DNA of 41,110 bases, taken from assembly GCA_013138965.1 (NCBI GenBank), contig WTBT01000012.1, forward strand, positions 67,497-108,606. The letters are read 5' to 3'. Positions within the stretch are counted from its first letter, which is position 1. Each line of letters opens with the position of its first letter. Of the stretch, positions 27,390-35,833 are shown in pieces. Below the pieces are notes generated by a model. The model worked only from the letters and a program-made list of their open reading frames with translations, made no database searches and was not told the origin of the DNA. Both the position numbers and the translations under genes were made by a program. The stretch is from Candidatus Aegiribacteria sp. (GTDB taxonomy: Bacteria > Fermentibacterota > Fermentibacteria > Fermentibacterales > JCC-6).

Positions 27390-28557
27390 AACTGTTCTTC
27401 TACCGGTTCTGGCTTTCGTTGCGGCCGAAGGCGCATATGCGGGAAATCAGGTCTGCGACAGCCGATACTTCTGGGTTGTCAGGGATGGTCTTGAAAGCCC
27501 TGAATCCATCGATTCACTGGTAGACAGAGCCGCAGAGGCCGGAGCAAATGGAATAATCGTTCAGGTAGCCGGAAGAGCCGAAGCATACTACATGTCATCG
27601 ATACTTCCAGCAGCCACCTTTCAGGATGGATTTGACCCCCTTGCATATACAATTGCCAGAGCCAGGCCAAGGGGAATGGAGGTTCATGCCTGGATAAACG
27701 CGTTCCTGGTCTGGTCCGCGCCTTACCCGCCGAACGATTCGACACATATCTGGTATACCCATCCCGAATGGTTCATGGCCGACAAGTACGGCCGCTCTAC
27801 GAGGGAGTATACCAGGGATGAATGCGACCGGAACGGGTTGGTGGGAGCGACACTCTCGCCAGCGTTGCCTGAAGTAAGGGCATTTCTTGCGGATATTGCC
27901 CGGGAGATCGCGGTGAACTATAACGTGGACGGGATTCATCTTGATTACATAAGGTATCCCAATCCCTCATTTGGTTTTGAACCGCTATCAACAGGCGCGT
28001 TCTTTCTGGAAACCGGGCTTGACCCCCTGGACATGTTCAGAAGATACGGGGAAAACGATGAGTTCAGAGATATCTGGTCCTTCTGGAAAATATGTCATGT
28101 AACCCGGACTGTTGAGACGGTAAGGTCGGTTTTGAGGAGCGAGGCTCCCGGTGTACTGCTGTCATGTGCTGTAATGGCCGATCCTCACGAAGCAAGATCT
28201 CATTACTCCTGTGACTGGAGATCATGGCTGGAATCCGGGCTGGTTGATTTCGTGTGTACAATGGCTTACACCACTAATGCGCAGAAAGCCAGGGAACTGG
28301 CGGTTCTTGGGGCGGCAGTTTGTCCGGAGAGAGTCATTCACGGTATAGGCATTTACAACCAGCCGATGTCCAGTGCGTTTACAGGAGCATCTGAAGCTCT
28401 GTCCAGAGGCTGCGGAGGTGTATGTGTATTCAGTCTCAGTTCACTATCTTCTGATAGTACCTGGATGCTGAGGAATTTCTGGAGAGAGCGAGGCAGCACT
28501 GGTTTTCCGATAGACTCAGCTGTCTTTCAACGTGTTACTACTGAAGGTAGGCCATGA
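27379..28557 (+). CDS. Secreted GHL10/YddW-type glycoside hydrolase-like protein
   Basis: A 392-residue protein with a signal peptide (cleavage likely after EGAYA) and a glycosyl-hydrolase-like 10 barrel: FWVVRDGLESPESIDSLV, EVHAWINAFLVW, a segment with THPEWFM, and VDGIHLDYIRYPNP carrying the conserved acidic residue. Relatives such as YddW and DigH cleave peptidoglycan glycan strands or other polysaccharides; the substrate here is unknown. The GTG start at 27379 overlaps the end of the NifS-like gene by 11 bases. Its own stop overlaps the next gene as ATGA. Periplasmic or surface location is inferred from the signal peptide. Confidence 0.87.
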   Translation: MKFRTVLLPVLAFVAAEGAYAGNQVCDSRYFWVVRDGLESPESIDSLVDRAAEAGANGIIVQVAGRAEAYYMSSILPAATFQDGFDPLAYTIARARPRGMEVHAWINAFLVWSAPYPPNDSTHIWYTHPEWFMADKYGRSTREYTRDECDRNGLVGATLSPALPEVRAFLADIAREIAVNYNVDGIHLDYIRYPNPSFGFEPLSTGAFFLETGLDPLDMFRRYGENDEFRDIWSFWKICHVTRTVETVRSVLRSEAPGVLLSCAVMADPHEARSHYSCDWRSWLESGLVDFVCTMAYTTNAQKARELAVLGAAVCPERVIHGIGIYNQPMSSAFTGASEALSRGCGGVCVFSLSSLSSDSTWMLRNFWRERGSTGFPIDSAVFQRVTTEGRP

Positions 28558-29315
28558 GGCTTGGTGTGCTGGCAAGCGGAAGCCGTGGAAATGCCCTCGT
28601 GATCGAGCATGAAGGCTGCATGGTGTTCTTCGATGCAGGACTGAGCGGAAAGAAGCATACTGAAAGACTCCTTGCAGCAGGATTCGGAGGTCTCTTTCCC
28701 GAAGCGCTTTTTATAAGTCATGAACACTCGGATCATATTAAGGGCGCCGGTGTGCTGGCCCGAAAATGGAATATTCCCGTGTACGGTTCCAGCGGCACTC
28801 TAGGTGCCTCCAGGAGAAGCCTGGGGAAGCTGCCGGATACCGGGATACTTGAAAATGGAACAGGCGTGGATTTCCGTTCCTTTACCGTAAGCGCTTTCAG
28901 CATTGCCCATGACGCGACTGACCCGTCAGGATACGTGATCGAATGGGATTCCGGGAAGCTGGGAATCGCGACTGACCTCGGTAAATCCAGCCCTCTGGTT
29001 GAGGCGAGCCTGAAAGGCTGCAGCGCCCTGATCCTGGAGTTCAACCATGACGAGGACATGTTGTGGAATGGCAGTTACCCCTGGCACCTGAAACAGAGGA
29101 TAGCTTCAACGACCGGACACCTGTCGAATAGTATGGCCTCGGATCTTCTGGGGGCGGTTTATCATAGAGATCTGAAAGTTTGTGTTCTCGCCCACCTGAG
29201 CCAGGAGAATAATTCTCCGCATCTGGCCGAGAACGCATCACGTGAAGTAGCTGGAGGAACAGTAAGGATCCATACAGGCATGCAGGATACACCTCTGCCC
29301 GCAATGGATCTGTGA
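28554..29315 (+). CDS. walJ: MBL-fold metallohydrolase, WalJ/YycJ type
   Basis: A 253-residue metallo-beta-lactamase-fold protein: SGSRGN at 8-13, the metal motif HEHSDH at 56-61, a C-terminal ATDLG block, and TTGHLSN. WalJ/YycJ proteins are linked to cell-wall and DNA-repair homeostasis in Firmicutes and have nuclease-like active sites; the exact role is unsettled. The ATG at 28554 overlaps the upstream stop as ATGA. It is followed by a strong GAGGAGG site for the next gene. Confidence 0.87.
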   Translation: MRLGVLASGSRGNALVIEHEGCMVFFDAGLSGKKHTERLLAAGFGGLFPEALFISHEHSDHIKGAGVLARKWNIPVYGSSGTLGASRRSLGKLPDTGILENGTGVDFRSFTVSAFSIAHDATDPSGYVIEWDSGKLGIATDLGKSSPLVEASLKGCSALILEFNHDEDMLWNGSYPWHLKQRIASTTGHLSNSMASDLLGAVYHRDLKVCVLAHLSQENNSPHLAENASREVAGGTVRIHTGMQDTPLPAMDL

Positions 29316-29329
29316 GGAGGTAGTTAGAA

Positions 29330-29857
29330 TTGAAATGGGCCATGATACTGGCATGTTCGGCCGCAGCAGTCTGCTCGGCCATTGATATCGATTTTGCGGC
29401 GGAAACCGGCCTGTCATATCCAACCGGGCAGTGGGGGAACAGCCTGAATACGGGTGTGGATGCCGGGCTTTCCGCTTCGTGGATTGTTACACCATCGCTG
29501 CGGGCCGGAGTGGGGCTTTCATTGAACGTATTCGGAAGCAGCGACCAGGGGGCGGCAAGCCTGACCTTCTTCAAACCCCAGCTGCAAGCAGGATATTACC
29601 TGAGACCCTGGGGAAAAGTGTTCAATCCAGGTGTAGTGTGTGCCTTCGGATTCTGTAGAAGCTCACTGAGCAACAGCGGAGGCATCGATCCAGCATCCTG
29701 GGATCCGTTCTGGAAAGCCGGACTCAGATGGAATTTCAGCCTTGGAGGCGGCTTCAGAGGAGAAGTCGGGGGAGATTATTCCAGTATAATGGCTGAAATA
29801 GAGAACGGAGATGTATTTACCCTCCGGTTTGGTATTGCAAGGGAGGTGACATTATGA
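29330..29857 (+). CDS. Small outer-membrane beta-barrel protein
   Basis: A 175-residue protein with a signal peptide (starting MKWAMILACSAAAVCSA) and alternating hydrophobic strands (for example GVDAGLSASWIVTP, then LRAGVGLSLNVF, then GEVGGDYSSIMAEI), as in 8-stranded OmpW/OmpA-type barrels. Its function is unknown. The TTG start at 29330 is supported by a strong GAGGAGG site nine bases upstream. Its stop overlaps the next gene's ATG as ATGA. Confidence 0.7.
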   Translation: MKWAMILACSAAAVCSAIDIDFAAETGLSYPTGQWGNSLNTGVDAGLSASWIVTPSLRAGVGLSLNVFGSSDQGAASLTFFKPQLQAGYYLRPWGKVFNPGVVCAFGFCRSSLSNSGGIDPASWDPFWKAGLRWNFSLGGGFRGEVGGDYSSIMAEIENGDVFTLRFGIAREVTL

Positions 29858-30501
29858 GATGGCTTGTATTAGTGCCGGCCCTGATACTTTTAGCAATTGC
29901 AGGATGCGGCAGAAATCCCCTCTTCTACCGAATGGGATCGGATTACTATCCAGTAGATCATCTAGGCAGCCAGTGGGAGTATTCGATCGACGGCGGAGGA
30001 ACATTGATAGTATCTGTGATAGATCAGACCGAAAGGGGAGAGAGAGCCTGTTACAGGGTTCTTTCCGGAGCGGACTATACATACTGGATAGCGAATGACG
30101 AATACCTTGAATTCTACGAAGATCACAGAGTGATGTTCAACGGGTACGAAGTTCCGCTTTACCAGGCCTGGGTGACATGGCTGGACTGGCCTCTTACAAC
30201 GGGATATCTGCGAACCGACACAGCATCTACCTTTGCCGTGAACCAGGGTGTTACAATAAGCCATGACTGGGAGAGGACTTCGGTTGTTCAGGGAATAGAA
30301 ACCAGCCCCGATGGCAGATGGAAGCAATGCTATCATCTGACACAGCACGAGACAACGATCAACTGGATAAGAGCCGCAGGATTCGAACCCGAAACCACTA
30401 TCGTTCACAGGGATATCTGGCTTGCCCCCGATGTGGGGTTGGTCGCAAAGACAACCGCTGACAGCAGCCTGACCCTGGTAGAGTATCAGCAGGGTAACTG
30501 A
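29854..30501 (+). CDS. Putative lipoprotein of unknown function
   Basis: A 215-residue protein with a lipoprotein signal (LLAIAGC, lipidated C18). The mature part is rich in aromatics and beta structure (QWEYSIDGGGTLIVSVID), and resembles the DUF-type lipoproteins in which a QWEYS or WEY phrase opens a beta fold. I do not recognise a family beyond this. GGAGGTGACATT precedes the ATG, and the gene is coupled (ATGA) to the upstream barrel gene, which suggests the two work together at the outer membrane. Confidence 0.65.
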   Translation: MRWLVLVPALILLAIAGCGRNPLFYRMGSDYYPVDHLGSQWEYSIDGGGTLIVSVIDQTERGERACYRVLSGADYTYWIANDEYLEFYEDHRVMFNGYEVPLYQAWVTWLDWPLTTGYLRTDTASTFAVNQGVTISHDWERTSVVQGIETSPDGRWKQCYHLTQHETTINWIRAAGFEPETTIVHRDIWLAPDVGLVAKTTADSSLTLVEYQQGN

Positions 30502-30503
30502 AC

Positions 30504-31847
30504 TTGACTTCCGGTCTCATTTTCTCGCTGTTCTTTGTCTTCGCGTACGTCTATATAGCCGCCGCCCATAAAAAGCGGGGGCTGGCGATATGGATCACCG
30601 CGGGTCTGGCGGTCGTATTCAGTTTCATCTTCGGCTGTTTTGCCGGGTGGGGCGAACTGGCTTCGATAGCCGGCGGTATTAATTTCAGTGTTCTTCTGAT
30701 ATTCTCCGGCATTCTTCTTATTGCCGAGGTGCTCATCGAAGCCGGAGTACCCGGATATCTTGCAGGTCACATAGTAACCCGCTCGAAGAATTATGGCCAT
30801 GCGGCCATCTATCTCTGTATCCTCTCAAGTGTGATATCGATTTTCGTGGAGAACGTAGCCACGGTGATGATCGTAGCGCCGATAGCTCTGGAAGTAGCCA
30901 GAAAGCTGAAGGCTAACCCCGTAGCTCTGCTGGTGGGAATTGCGGTTGCCAGCAATCTCCAGGGAACAGCCACGCTTGTCGGTGATCCTCCGAGCATGAT
31001 ACTGGCTGCAGCGGAGAATATGGATTTCAACGATTTCTTCTTCATGAACGGGAAACCGGGAATATTCTTTGCCGTTCAGCTGGGAGCGGTCGCATCCTTT
31101 TTCATCCTGAGAAGGTTTCTGAAAAAGGACTCCAGACCACTTCCGAAAGTCACGATCCCTGAAGTAAGCAGCTGGTTTCCAGCCTGGATCCTTGCCGGAG
31201 TGATCCTCGGCCTGGCAATACTCAGTTTCTTCTTCCCCGGAGTAGGTATAGAGGCCGGTCTGCTGTGTATTGGCGGAGGAGGGACAGCCGTAGTATGGCA
31301 TGCCTTCTTCAGAAGGGGCCGCCTTGGAAACAGAGGCAAAGGAAAGCATGGAAACCGCAGAGCCAGGCAGATCCTGAGGGAATTCGACTGGGATACGCTG
31401 TTCCTGCTTGCTGGAATCTTCTTCATGGTGGGCGCCCTTGAGGAAATGGGGGTCATGCATAAAATTGGCGTTTTCCTGGCCGGTGTATCAGGGAACAGTC
31501 CTTTTCTCGCGTTCCTGATAGTTGTTGTAAGCGCGGTCATACTGAGCGCTTTCATAGACAATGTTCCCTACGTGACGGCCATGATACCGGTAACCCATGC
31601 AATCGCGCAGACTCTTGCAGAATCAGGCCAGAGTCATTACTATCTTTCCTTTGGCCTGCTTATAGGAGCCTGCCTTGGAGGTAACATATCCCCGGTCGGT
31701 GCTGCTGCTAATATCGTATCCGTATCTGTATTGAGAAAGAACGGTTATAAGGTATCATTCATGGAGTTCGTTAAAATAGGGCTGCCGTTCACAATAGCCG
31801 CTACCGCAGTTGGCGCTGCTTTCATCTGGTTTGTCTGGGGGCCGTAG
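30504..31847 (+). CDS. Ion transporter of the ArsB/NhaD (SLC13-like) superfamily
   Basis: A 447-residue membrane protein with about ten helices. Signatures are GTATLVGDPPSMILA (the NhaD/ArsB motif), SAFIDNVPYVTAMIPV, and GACLGGNISPVGAAANIV, the paired re-entrant loops of this superfamily. Members exchange Na+/H+, arsenite or dicarboxylates; no arsenical gene is near, so substrate is open. The TTG at 30504 lies two bases after the lipoprotein stop; a CAGGG site stands about ten bases upstream. The positively charged loop around residues 265-295 is probably cytoplasmic. Confidence 0.88.
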   Translation: MTSGLIFSLFFVFAYVYIAAAHKKRGLAIWITAGLAVVFSFIFGCFAGWGELASIAGGINFSVLLIFSGILLIAEVLIEAGVPGYLAGHIVTRSKNYGHAAIYLCILSSVISIFVENVATVMIVAPIALEVARKLKANPVALLVGIAVASNLQGTATLVGDPPSMILAAAENMDFNDFFFMNGKPGIFFAVQLGAVASFFILRRFLKKDSRPLPKVTIPEVSSWFPAWILAGVILGLAILSFFFPGVGIEAGLLCIGGGGTAVVWHAFFRRGRLGNRGKGKHGNRRARQILREFDWDTLFLLAGIFFMVGALEEMGVMHKIGVFLAGVSGNSPFLAFLIVVVSAVILSAFIDNVPYVTAMIPVTHAIAQTLAESGQSHYYLSFGLLIGACLGGNISPVGAAANIVSVSVLRKNGYKVSFMEFVKIGLPFTIAATAVGAAFIWFVWGP

Positions 31848-31851
31848 ATAT

Positions 31852-32928
31852 ATGATGAATTTCGAGTGGAATACTGCAATGTCTGCAACGACTGTGCGTA
31901 CCTGTTCACTTAAAACAGAACAGTCAGTGTGGCTTAATGAATTCTCAGATGGATGGGAACACCCGTTCCTTATAATCGATTCGGAAGTGAGAAGGCTGTG
32001 GGATAATCTGCTGCAGCCGGCCATAATGTCAGCTTCGGGGCTGTACATCATGGAAGCAAGGGAGGTGCTGAAGAATACTTTCACACTTTCCCGGATATGG
32101 GACAGCATGTCAGCTGCGGGAATCCACAGGGACACGCCAGTCGTTGTGATTGGGGGCGGTCTGGTATGCGACATTGGCGCAATGGCCGCCTCAACCTATC
32201 TCCGCGGATTGAGACTGATGCTTGTCCCCACCACTCTTCTGTGTATGGTGGACGCATGTCTCGGGGGAAAAACCGGTGTGAATCTTGCCTCTGCCAAGAA
32301 CCAGGTGGGAACGTTCAATCCCGCCGAGAAGATACTTATAGCACCTGATTTTCTCGATACGCTTCCGAATCGCGAGTTCAAGAGCGGCATTGCGGAGATA
32401 CTAAAGACGGCATTGATAGGGGACAGATCGATACTGGAATTGCTGGAGCGGATGGATATAGAGAATCCCGATAAGAACAGCATCCTGAAAATCATACTTA
32501 AATGTCTTGAAGTGAAAGGCGGTATAGTAACCGAGGACCTCAGGGAAACCGGGAAGAGAATGCTTCTCAATCTCGGACATACCATAGGGCATGCTCTGGA
32601 GAGCGCCAGCGAGTTCCGGCTTTCGCACGGGGAAGCTGTGGGCCTGGGGCTTTTGGGAGAGGCTGCCATTGCGGTAAACCGGGGAGGTAACAGGGACCTG
32701 CCGGGAGAGATCCGGGGTATGCTGAAACAGGCTGGCCTTCCCACGGGCGTTAATGATATGGTTTCCGGGGAGAAACTCTCCCGCCTGTTCAAAAGAGACA
32801 AGAAAACCCGGAGGAACGGGCGGATATGGGTGCTTCCCTTTGATTGGTGCGACTGCAGGCTTACATACCTTACGCCTGATCAGGAGGAGAAGGCTCTTCC
32901 GTTCGTCATGAGCCTGCTGAGGGTGTGA
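31852..32928 (+). CDS. aroB: 3-dehydroquinate synthase
   Basis: A 358-residue AroB with an NAD loop (VVVIGGGLVCDIGAMAAST), the PTTLLCMVDACLGGKTGVN block with K140, and zinc ligands E182 (GIAEILK), H243 (LGHTIGHALE) and H259 (SHGEAVG). It forms 3-dehydroquinate from DAHP in the shikimate pathway. ATG 31852 follows the permease stop by four bases; a later ATG at 31879 is possible since the family often begins near there. No other aro gene is nearby. Its stop overlaps the tatC start as GTGA. Confidence 0.93.
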   Translation: MMNFEWNTAMSATTVRTCSLKTEQSVWLNEFSDGWEHPFLIIDSEVRRLWDNLLQPAIMSASGLYIMEAREVLKNTFTLSRIWDSMSAAGIHRDTPVVVIGGGLVCDIGAMAASTYLRGLRLMLVPTTLLCMVDACLGGKTGVNLASAKNQVGTFNPAEKILIAPDFLDTLPNREFKSGIAEILKTALIGDRSILELLERMDIENPDKNSILKIILKCLEVKGGIVTEDLRETGKRMLLNLGHTIGHALESASEFRLSHGEAVGLGLLGEAAIAVNRGGNRDLPGEIRGMLKQAGLPTGVNDMVSGEKLSRLFKRDKKTRRNGRIWVLPFDWCDCRLTYLTPDQEEKALPFVMSLLRV

Positions 32929-33638
32929 AAAGTATTACGGAAGGAAGCTTCTGGGAACATCTTGAAGAGTTCAGGCACAGATTGTTCTATGTTCTGGGCG
33001 TTCTGGCAGGTTCAACCATCGTATCGTTCGTTTTCAGCAGAAAACTCATGGAGCTTGTTCTTTCCCGTGGTCCTTCTGAACTTCAGACCCTTGCTCCCGT
33101 CGAGGCTTTCGCGGCACATCTCAACCTGTCGCTTGCAGCCGGTATTCTTGTTTCTTCACCTGTGATATTCTACCAGTTCTGGCGATTCGTCTCTCCTGGC
33201 CTTTTCAGGAAGGAAAGAAGAGCTGCGGTTCGTTCAGCTTTCGCATCCGTCCTTCTGTTTCTTGCGGGGGCGGCATTTGCATGGTTTCTGATGCTGGGTC
33301 AGGCCATCGATGTGTTCAGAAGCTTCGAGACGGGAAACATTACAGGTCACTGGAGCCTTGCGAACTATATAGGCTTTCTCAGCAGGTTCATATTAATATT
33401 TGGTGTCGCTTTCCAGTTGCCGGTTCTTGTGCTTATGCTTGTAAATCTTGGAGTTGTAACTCCCGAAAACCTCGCGAAATACAGAAGACACATAATCGTG
33501 GGGCTTCTCATTATCGCTGCCATCCTTACCCCTCCCGACCCCCTCACCCAGGTTATGCTTACCCTTCCTCTGTATCTTCTCTTTGAATTGAGCCTGCTGG
33601 CGGCAAGGGTAGGGTACAGGAGGAAAAAAGCTTCATGA
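32925..33638 (+). CDS. tatC: Twin-arginine translocase subunit TatC
   Basis: A 237-residue protein with six predicted membrane helices and the TatC opening FWEHLEEFRHRLFYVLGV, then FVSPGLFRKERRAAV and a PDPLTQ tail. TatC recognises twin-arginine signals and moves folded proteins across the inner membrane. TatA/TatB are not in this window, so they must be elsewhere. The GTG start at 32925 overlaps the aroB stop, and its own stop overlaps the glycosyltransferase start (ATGA). Confidence 0.95.
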   Translation: MKSITEGSFWEHLEEFRHRLFYVLGVLAGSTIVSFVFSRKLMELVLSRGPSELQTLAPVEAFAAHLNLSLAAGILVSSPVIFYQFWRFVSPGLFRKERRAAVRSAFASVLLFLAGAAFAWFLMLGQAIDVFRSFETGNITGHWSLANYIGFLSRFILIFGVAFQLPVLVLMLVNLGVVTPENLAKYRRHIIVGLLIIAAILTPPDPLTQVMLTLPLYLLFELSLLAARVGYRRKKAS

Positions 33639-34390
33639 ACAAAGTAATAAGCATTACGGAAAGCCTCCGTGAAGCTCGTCCGGACAATGCGTCAACAGTC
33701 GGGATTATCGTGCCCGTTTTTAACGAGGAGAGTATTCTCGAAAGCCAGCTTGTGCCTGTTCTTAAGATTCTCCCCGCGGGGTTTCGGATAACAATTGTTG
33801 AGAACGGCTCAACGGACAGGACAGAAGAGCTGCTTCACGATCTTGAGGAAAGATACACAGCTCTTGATTCCATATCACTTCCCCTGCCCAATTACGGCCT
33901 GGCGATGAAAACCGGACTCATAAAATCGCAGGCGGACATCGTTATAATTGATGATCTGGATGTGCTTGATACGGATTTCTGGATAAGGGGGCTCCGGCTC
34001 CTCTGCAAGGACGATATCGACCTTGTCCAGGGTTCAAAAGTACTTGCTGGAAAGAATGACCGGCGGCCGTTGATAAGAAAGGCCGCAACCCTTGCGCTTA
34101 CATTCCTTCTCAGGAGTTTCCTTGGATACAGCGGGACGGATACTCACGGCCCGAAGGTCGTATGGAGGGATGCCATAAAGGACATTCCGCCACGGTGTGA
34201 GTATGAGCTTGATATATTTCCGACCGAACTGGTGATAAGAGCCCAGAAATCCGGAATCAGGATCCGCGAAATACCCATTCACCTCAGGGAGATCCGCGCA
34301 ACACCCCTGCCGCTGATAAAGCGGGTTCCCCGGGCTCTCCGGGATATCTGGCGCCTCCACAGATCATTGTACCGAGGGGGTCGGGGCTGA
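33635..34390 (+). CDS. Family 2 glycosyltransferase (dolichol-phosphate-type)
   Basis: A 251-residue GT-A enzyme: VGIIVPVFNEESILE, ITIVENGSTDRTEELL, and IVIIDDLDVLD with the metal-binding aspartates, then a C-terminal basic stretch (REIPIHLREIRATPLPLIKR) as in DPM1/polyprenyl-phosphate transferases. It probably transfers a sugar to a lipid carrier or envelope glycan. It lacks the C-terminal membrane helices of ArnC/GtrB types. It is the last gene of the operon; its TGA lies inside the terminator hairpin. Confidence 0.85.
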   Translation: MNKVISITESLREARPDNASTVGIIVPVFNEESILESQLVPVLKILPAGFRITIVENGSTDRTEELLHDLEERYTALDSISLPLPNYGLAMKTGLIKSQADIVIIDDLDVLDTDFWIRGLRLLCKDDIDLVQGSKVLAGKNDRRPLIRKAATLALTFLLRSFLGYSGTDTHGPKVVWRDAIKDIPPRCEYELDIFPTELVIRAQKSGIRIREIPIHLREIRATPLPLIKRVPRALRDIWRLHRSLYRGGRG

Positions 34391-34417
34391 TCCCGGCCCC
34401 GCTCTATTCCGGGATCA
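34388..34417. terminator. Bidirectional terminator hairpin spanning both convergent stop codons
   Basis: TGATCCCGG (34388-34396) and CCGGGATCA (34409-34417) form a perfect 9-bp stem with a 12-base loop. The first three bases are the stop codon of the glycosyltransferase gene, and the last three are the stop codon of the opposite propeller gene. There is no U-tract, so it may end transcription weakly or protect the 3' ends. Confidence 0.6.
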
Positions 34418-35398
34418 GAGGCACATCAGTTTCAGGACAGATTCCGAACCGCTGCCGCATCTGACCCTGGCAAAGTAGACGCCCTGCGAGAGATCATCTG
34501 AATCACCAAGCACATAGGATCCGAAGAAGCTGTCGCTGGACACCAGGTTACCCCTGATGTCATAGATGCTTATAGTCGATTGGCTGTCAAAACCGATACC
34601 CGTGATAGTCACCTGGCCGGCGAAAGGATTCGATGAGGCCTGGAGGCAAGGAGTGATGTTCTCTCCGGAACCCTCGATACCTTCGGTGAGATCTATCTTG
34701 TAGATCTTGTCATTCACGATATCGCTTACCCAGAGGTAGCCGCTTTCATCCATGGTTACACCACGTGCGTAGGGTACCAGTCCGGCGGGAATATTATCGA
34801 TCATCACGTTACTTGTGTTGTAGAGTCTCAACGGCATGACGGCGAGGTCGGTGGCTACCCAGATGTTGCCATTGGTGGTGATGGCGATATCTCTGGTCTG
34901 GCTTCCGCCGGAGTAGTAGATGTAGGATATCCTTCCCGTGATCCCGGGAGCTGTGTACCTGTAGGTCCTATTCTGGGTACGCGAACTGACGTAGAGGCGA
35001 GTGGCATTATTTGCCGCAAGTCCCGTCACCGACGAGACAGGGTTGCCTCAACCGCCGCACATGCTGGCGTAACCGATATAGGTGCCCGAATAGCTGTACT
35101 TGTAAACGTAAGCGTTGGTGGTATTGTTCCAGGCCGCGATGTACACAATGTCGTTCTCGACTGCAAGACCTGTAGCCTCATAGGCCGCAGTTATGAGAGT
35201 GGTGAAGGAGTTCAGAACATTACCCGACCCTGGATCGATCTTATAAACCTGCTTCGTAGAGGCGTCAGTGGCCCATAGATTGCCGTCCCCCCAGCCAAGA
35301 CCGGAGATGTCTCCAGTCGGGGAGTCGAAGGTCTGTACGATGGTCTTGGCAGGAGCGATCACGAAGAGGATGATCGTAAGGATGATAGCAATTCTCAT
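34415..35398 (-). CDS. Secreted beta-propeller protein with sorting tail, interrupted by in-frame UGA
   Basis: One frame runs from ATG 35398 to the TGA at 34415-34417, broken only by TGA at 35048-35050 (codon 117). Both halves make one sensible protein of about 327 residues: signal peptide (starting MRIAIILTIILFVIAPAK), NHL/six-bladed-propeller-like repeats (ISGLGWGDGNLWATDAST, and later VTMDESGYLWVSDIVND), and a FlgD/type IX-style tail (QVTITGIGFDSQSTISIYD). It is either a recoded gene (the UGA sits in C-G-G-UGA with a hairpin following) or a gene broken by a point mutation or sequencing error. A strong promoter lies at 35462-35490, and GCAGG precedes the start. Confidence 0.7.
35020..35050 (-). 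promoter_or_regulatory. In-frame UGA with downstream stem-loop (possible recoding element)
   Basis: On the mRNA, UGA (35050-35048) is followed by nine bases, then GTCTCGTC (35038-35031), loop GGT (35030-35028) and GACGGGAC (35027-35020): an 8-bp stem with one G-U pair. The loop begins 17 bases after UGA and opens with G. Bacterial SECIS elements sit at a similar distance. This is suggestive, not proof. Confidence 0.35.
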
Positions 35399-35461
35399 AA
35401 TGTTTGCCTGCTTTCCTGGTTTTGCATAGCCAATATGATCCATTAAATAAAGATCTATAGT

Positions 35462-35490
35462 ATTATACGAGGAATTTTCTCTTCTGTAAA
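35462..35490 (-). promoter_or_regulatory. Strong sigma-70-type promoter for the interrupted propeller gene
   Basis: On the minus strand, TTTACA (5 of 6, 35490-35485) and TATAAT (6 of 6, 35467-35462) are separated by 17 bases. Transcription should begin near 35455, about 57 bases before the ATG at 35398. It is the best promoter match I found in the window. Confidence 0.65.
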
Positions 35491-35516
35491 TGCGGGCGGC
35501 CCCGCTTGCCCGAAAC

Positions 35517-35545
35517 TTGAGTGCTGAACATATGTTTACTATTTT
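35517..35545 (+). promoter_or_regulatory. Possible promoter for the DUF72 fragment and downstream lipoprotein gene
   Basis: TTGAGT (35517-35522) and TATTTT (35540-35545) are 17 bases apart. Matches to consensus are moderate (4 of 6 each). The following GGAGGAGG at 35553-35560 would be very close to the RNA 5' end. Divergent from the strong promoter at 35462-35490. Confidence 0.3.
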
Positions 35546-35566
35546 ATTCTGTGGAGGAGGCGGAAT

Positions 35567-35831
35567 GTGGTAACCAGCTACAGTGAGCCTGTGGAAATGA
35601 TAGGGCATTTCACCCGAGGGAAGGTGCAGCCCTGCCGGTTCAGCTGGAACGACGGCGCACTCCGGTATGATTATACTTACAGTGATGAGGAACTTCAGGC
35701 CTGGTTGCCTGCTATAAGCAGGTCAGGTGCGGAATCAGGAAAGATATTCGTAATGTTCAATAATTGTCATTTCGGTCAGGCCGTTCGTTAAAGACGCGAT
35801 TAGAATGAAGGAATTATTCACAGGAGAATAA
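35567..35831 (+). pseudogene. Frameshifted C-terminal fragment of a DUF72 (YecE-like) protein
   Basis: GTG 35567 with a strong GGAGGAGG site opens a 74-codon frame that ends at 35791. Its second half matches the end of DUF72 proteins (LRYDYTYSDEELQAWLPAI, then FVMFNNCHFGQAV). A 4-base tandem copy (CGTTCGTT, 35782-35789) then shifts the frame. In the +1 frame the family's ending continues as VKDAIRMKELF and stops at 35831, three bases before the next gene. Removing one CGTT restores the frame. Full DUF72 proteins are about 240 residues, so the N-terminal part is also missing; its first 30 residues (starting MIGHFTRGKVQPCRF) are of unclear origin. Confidence 0.6.
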
Positions 35832-35833
35832 CT

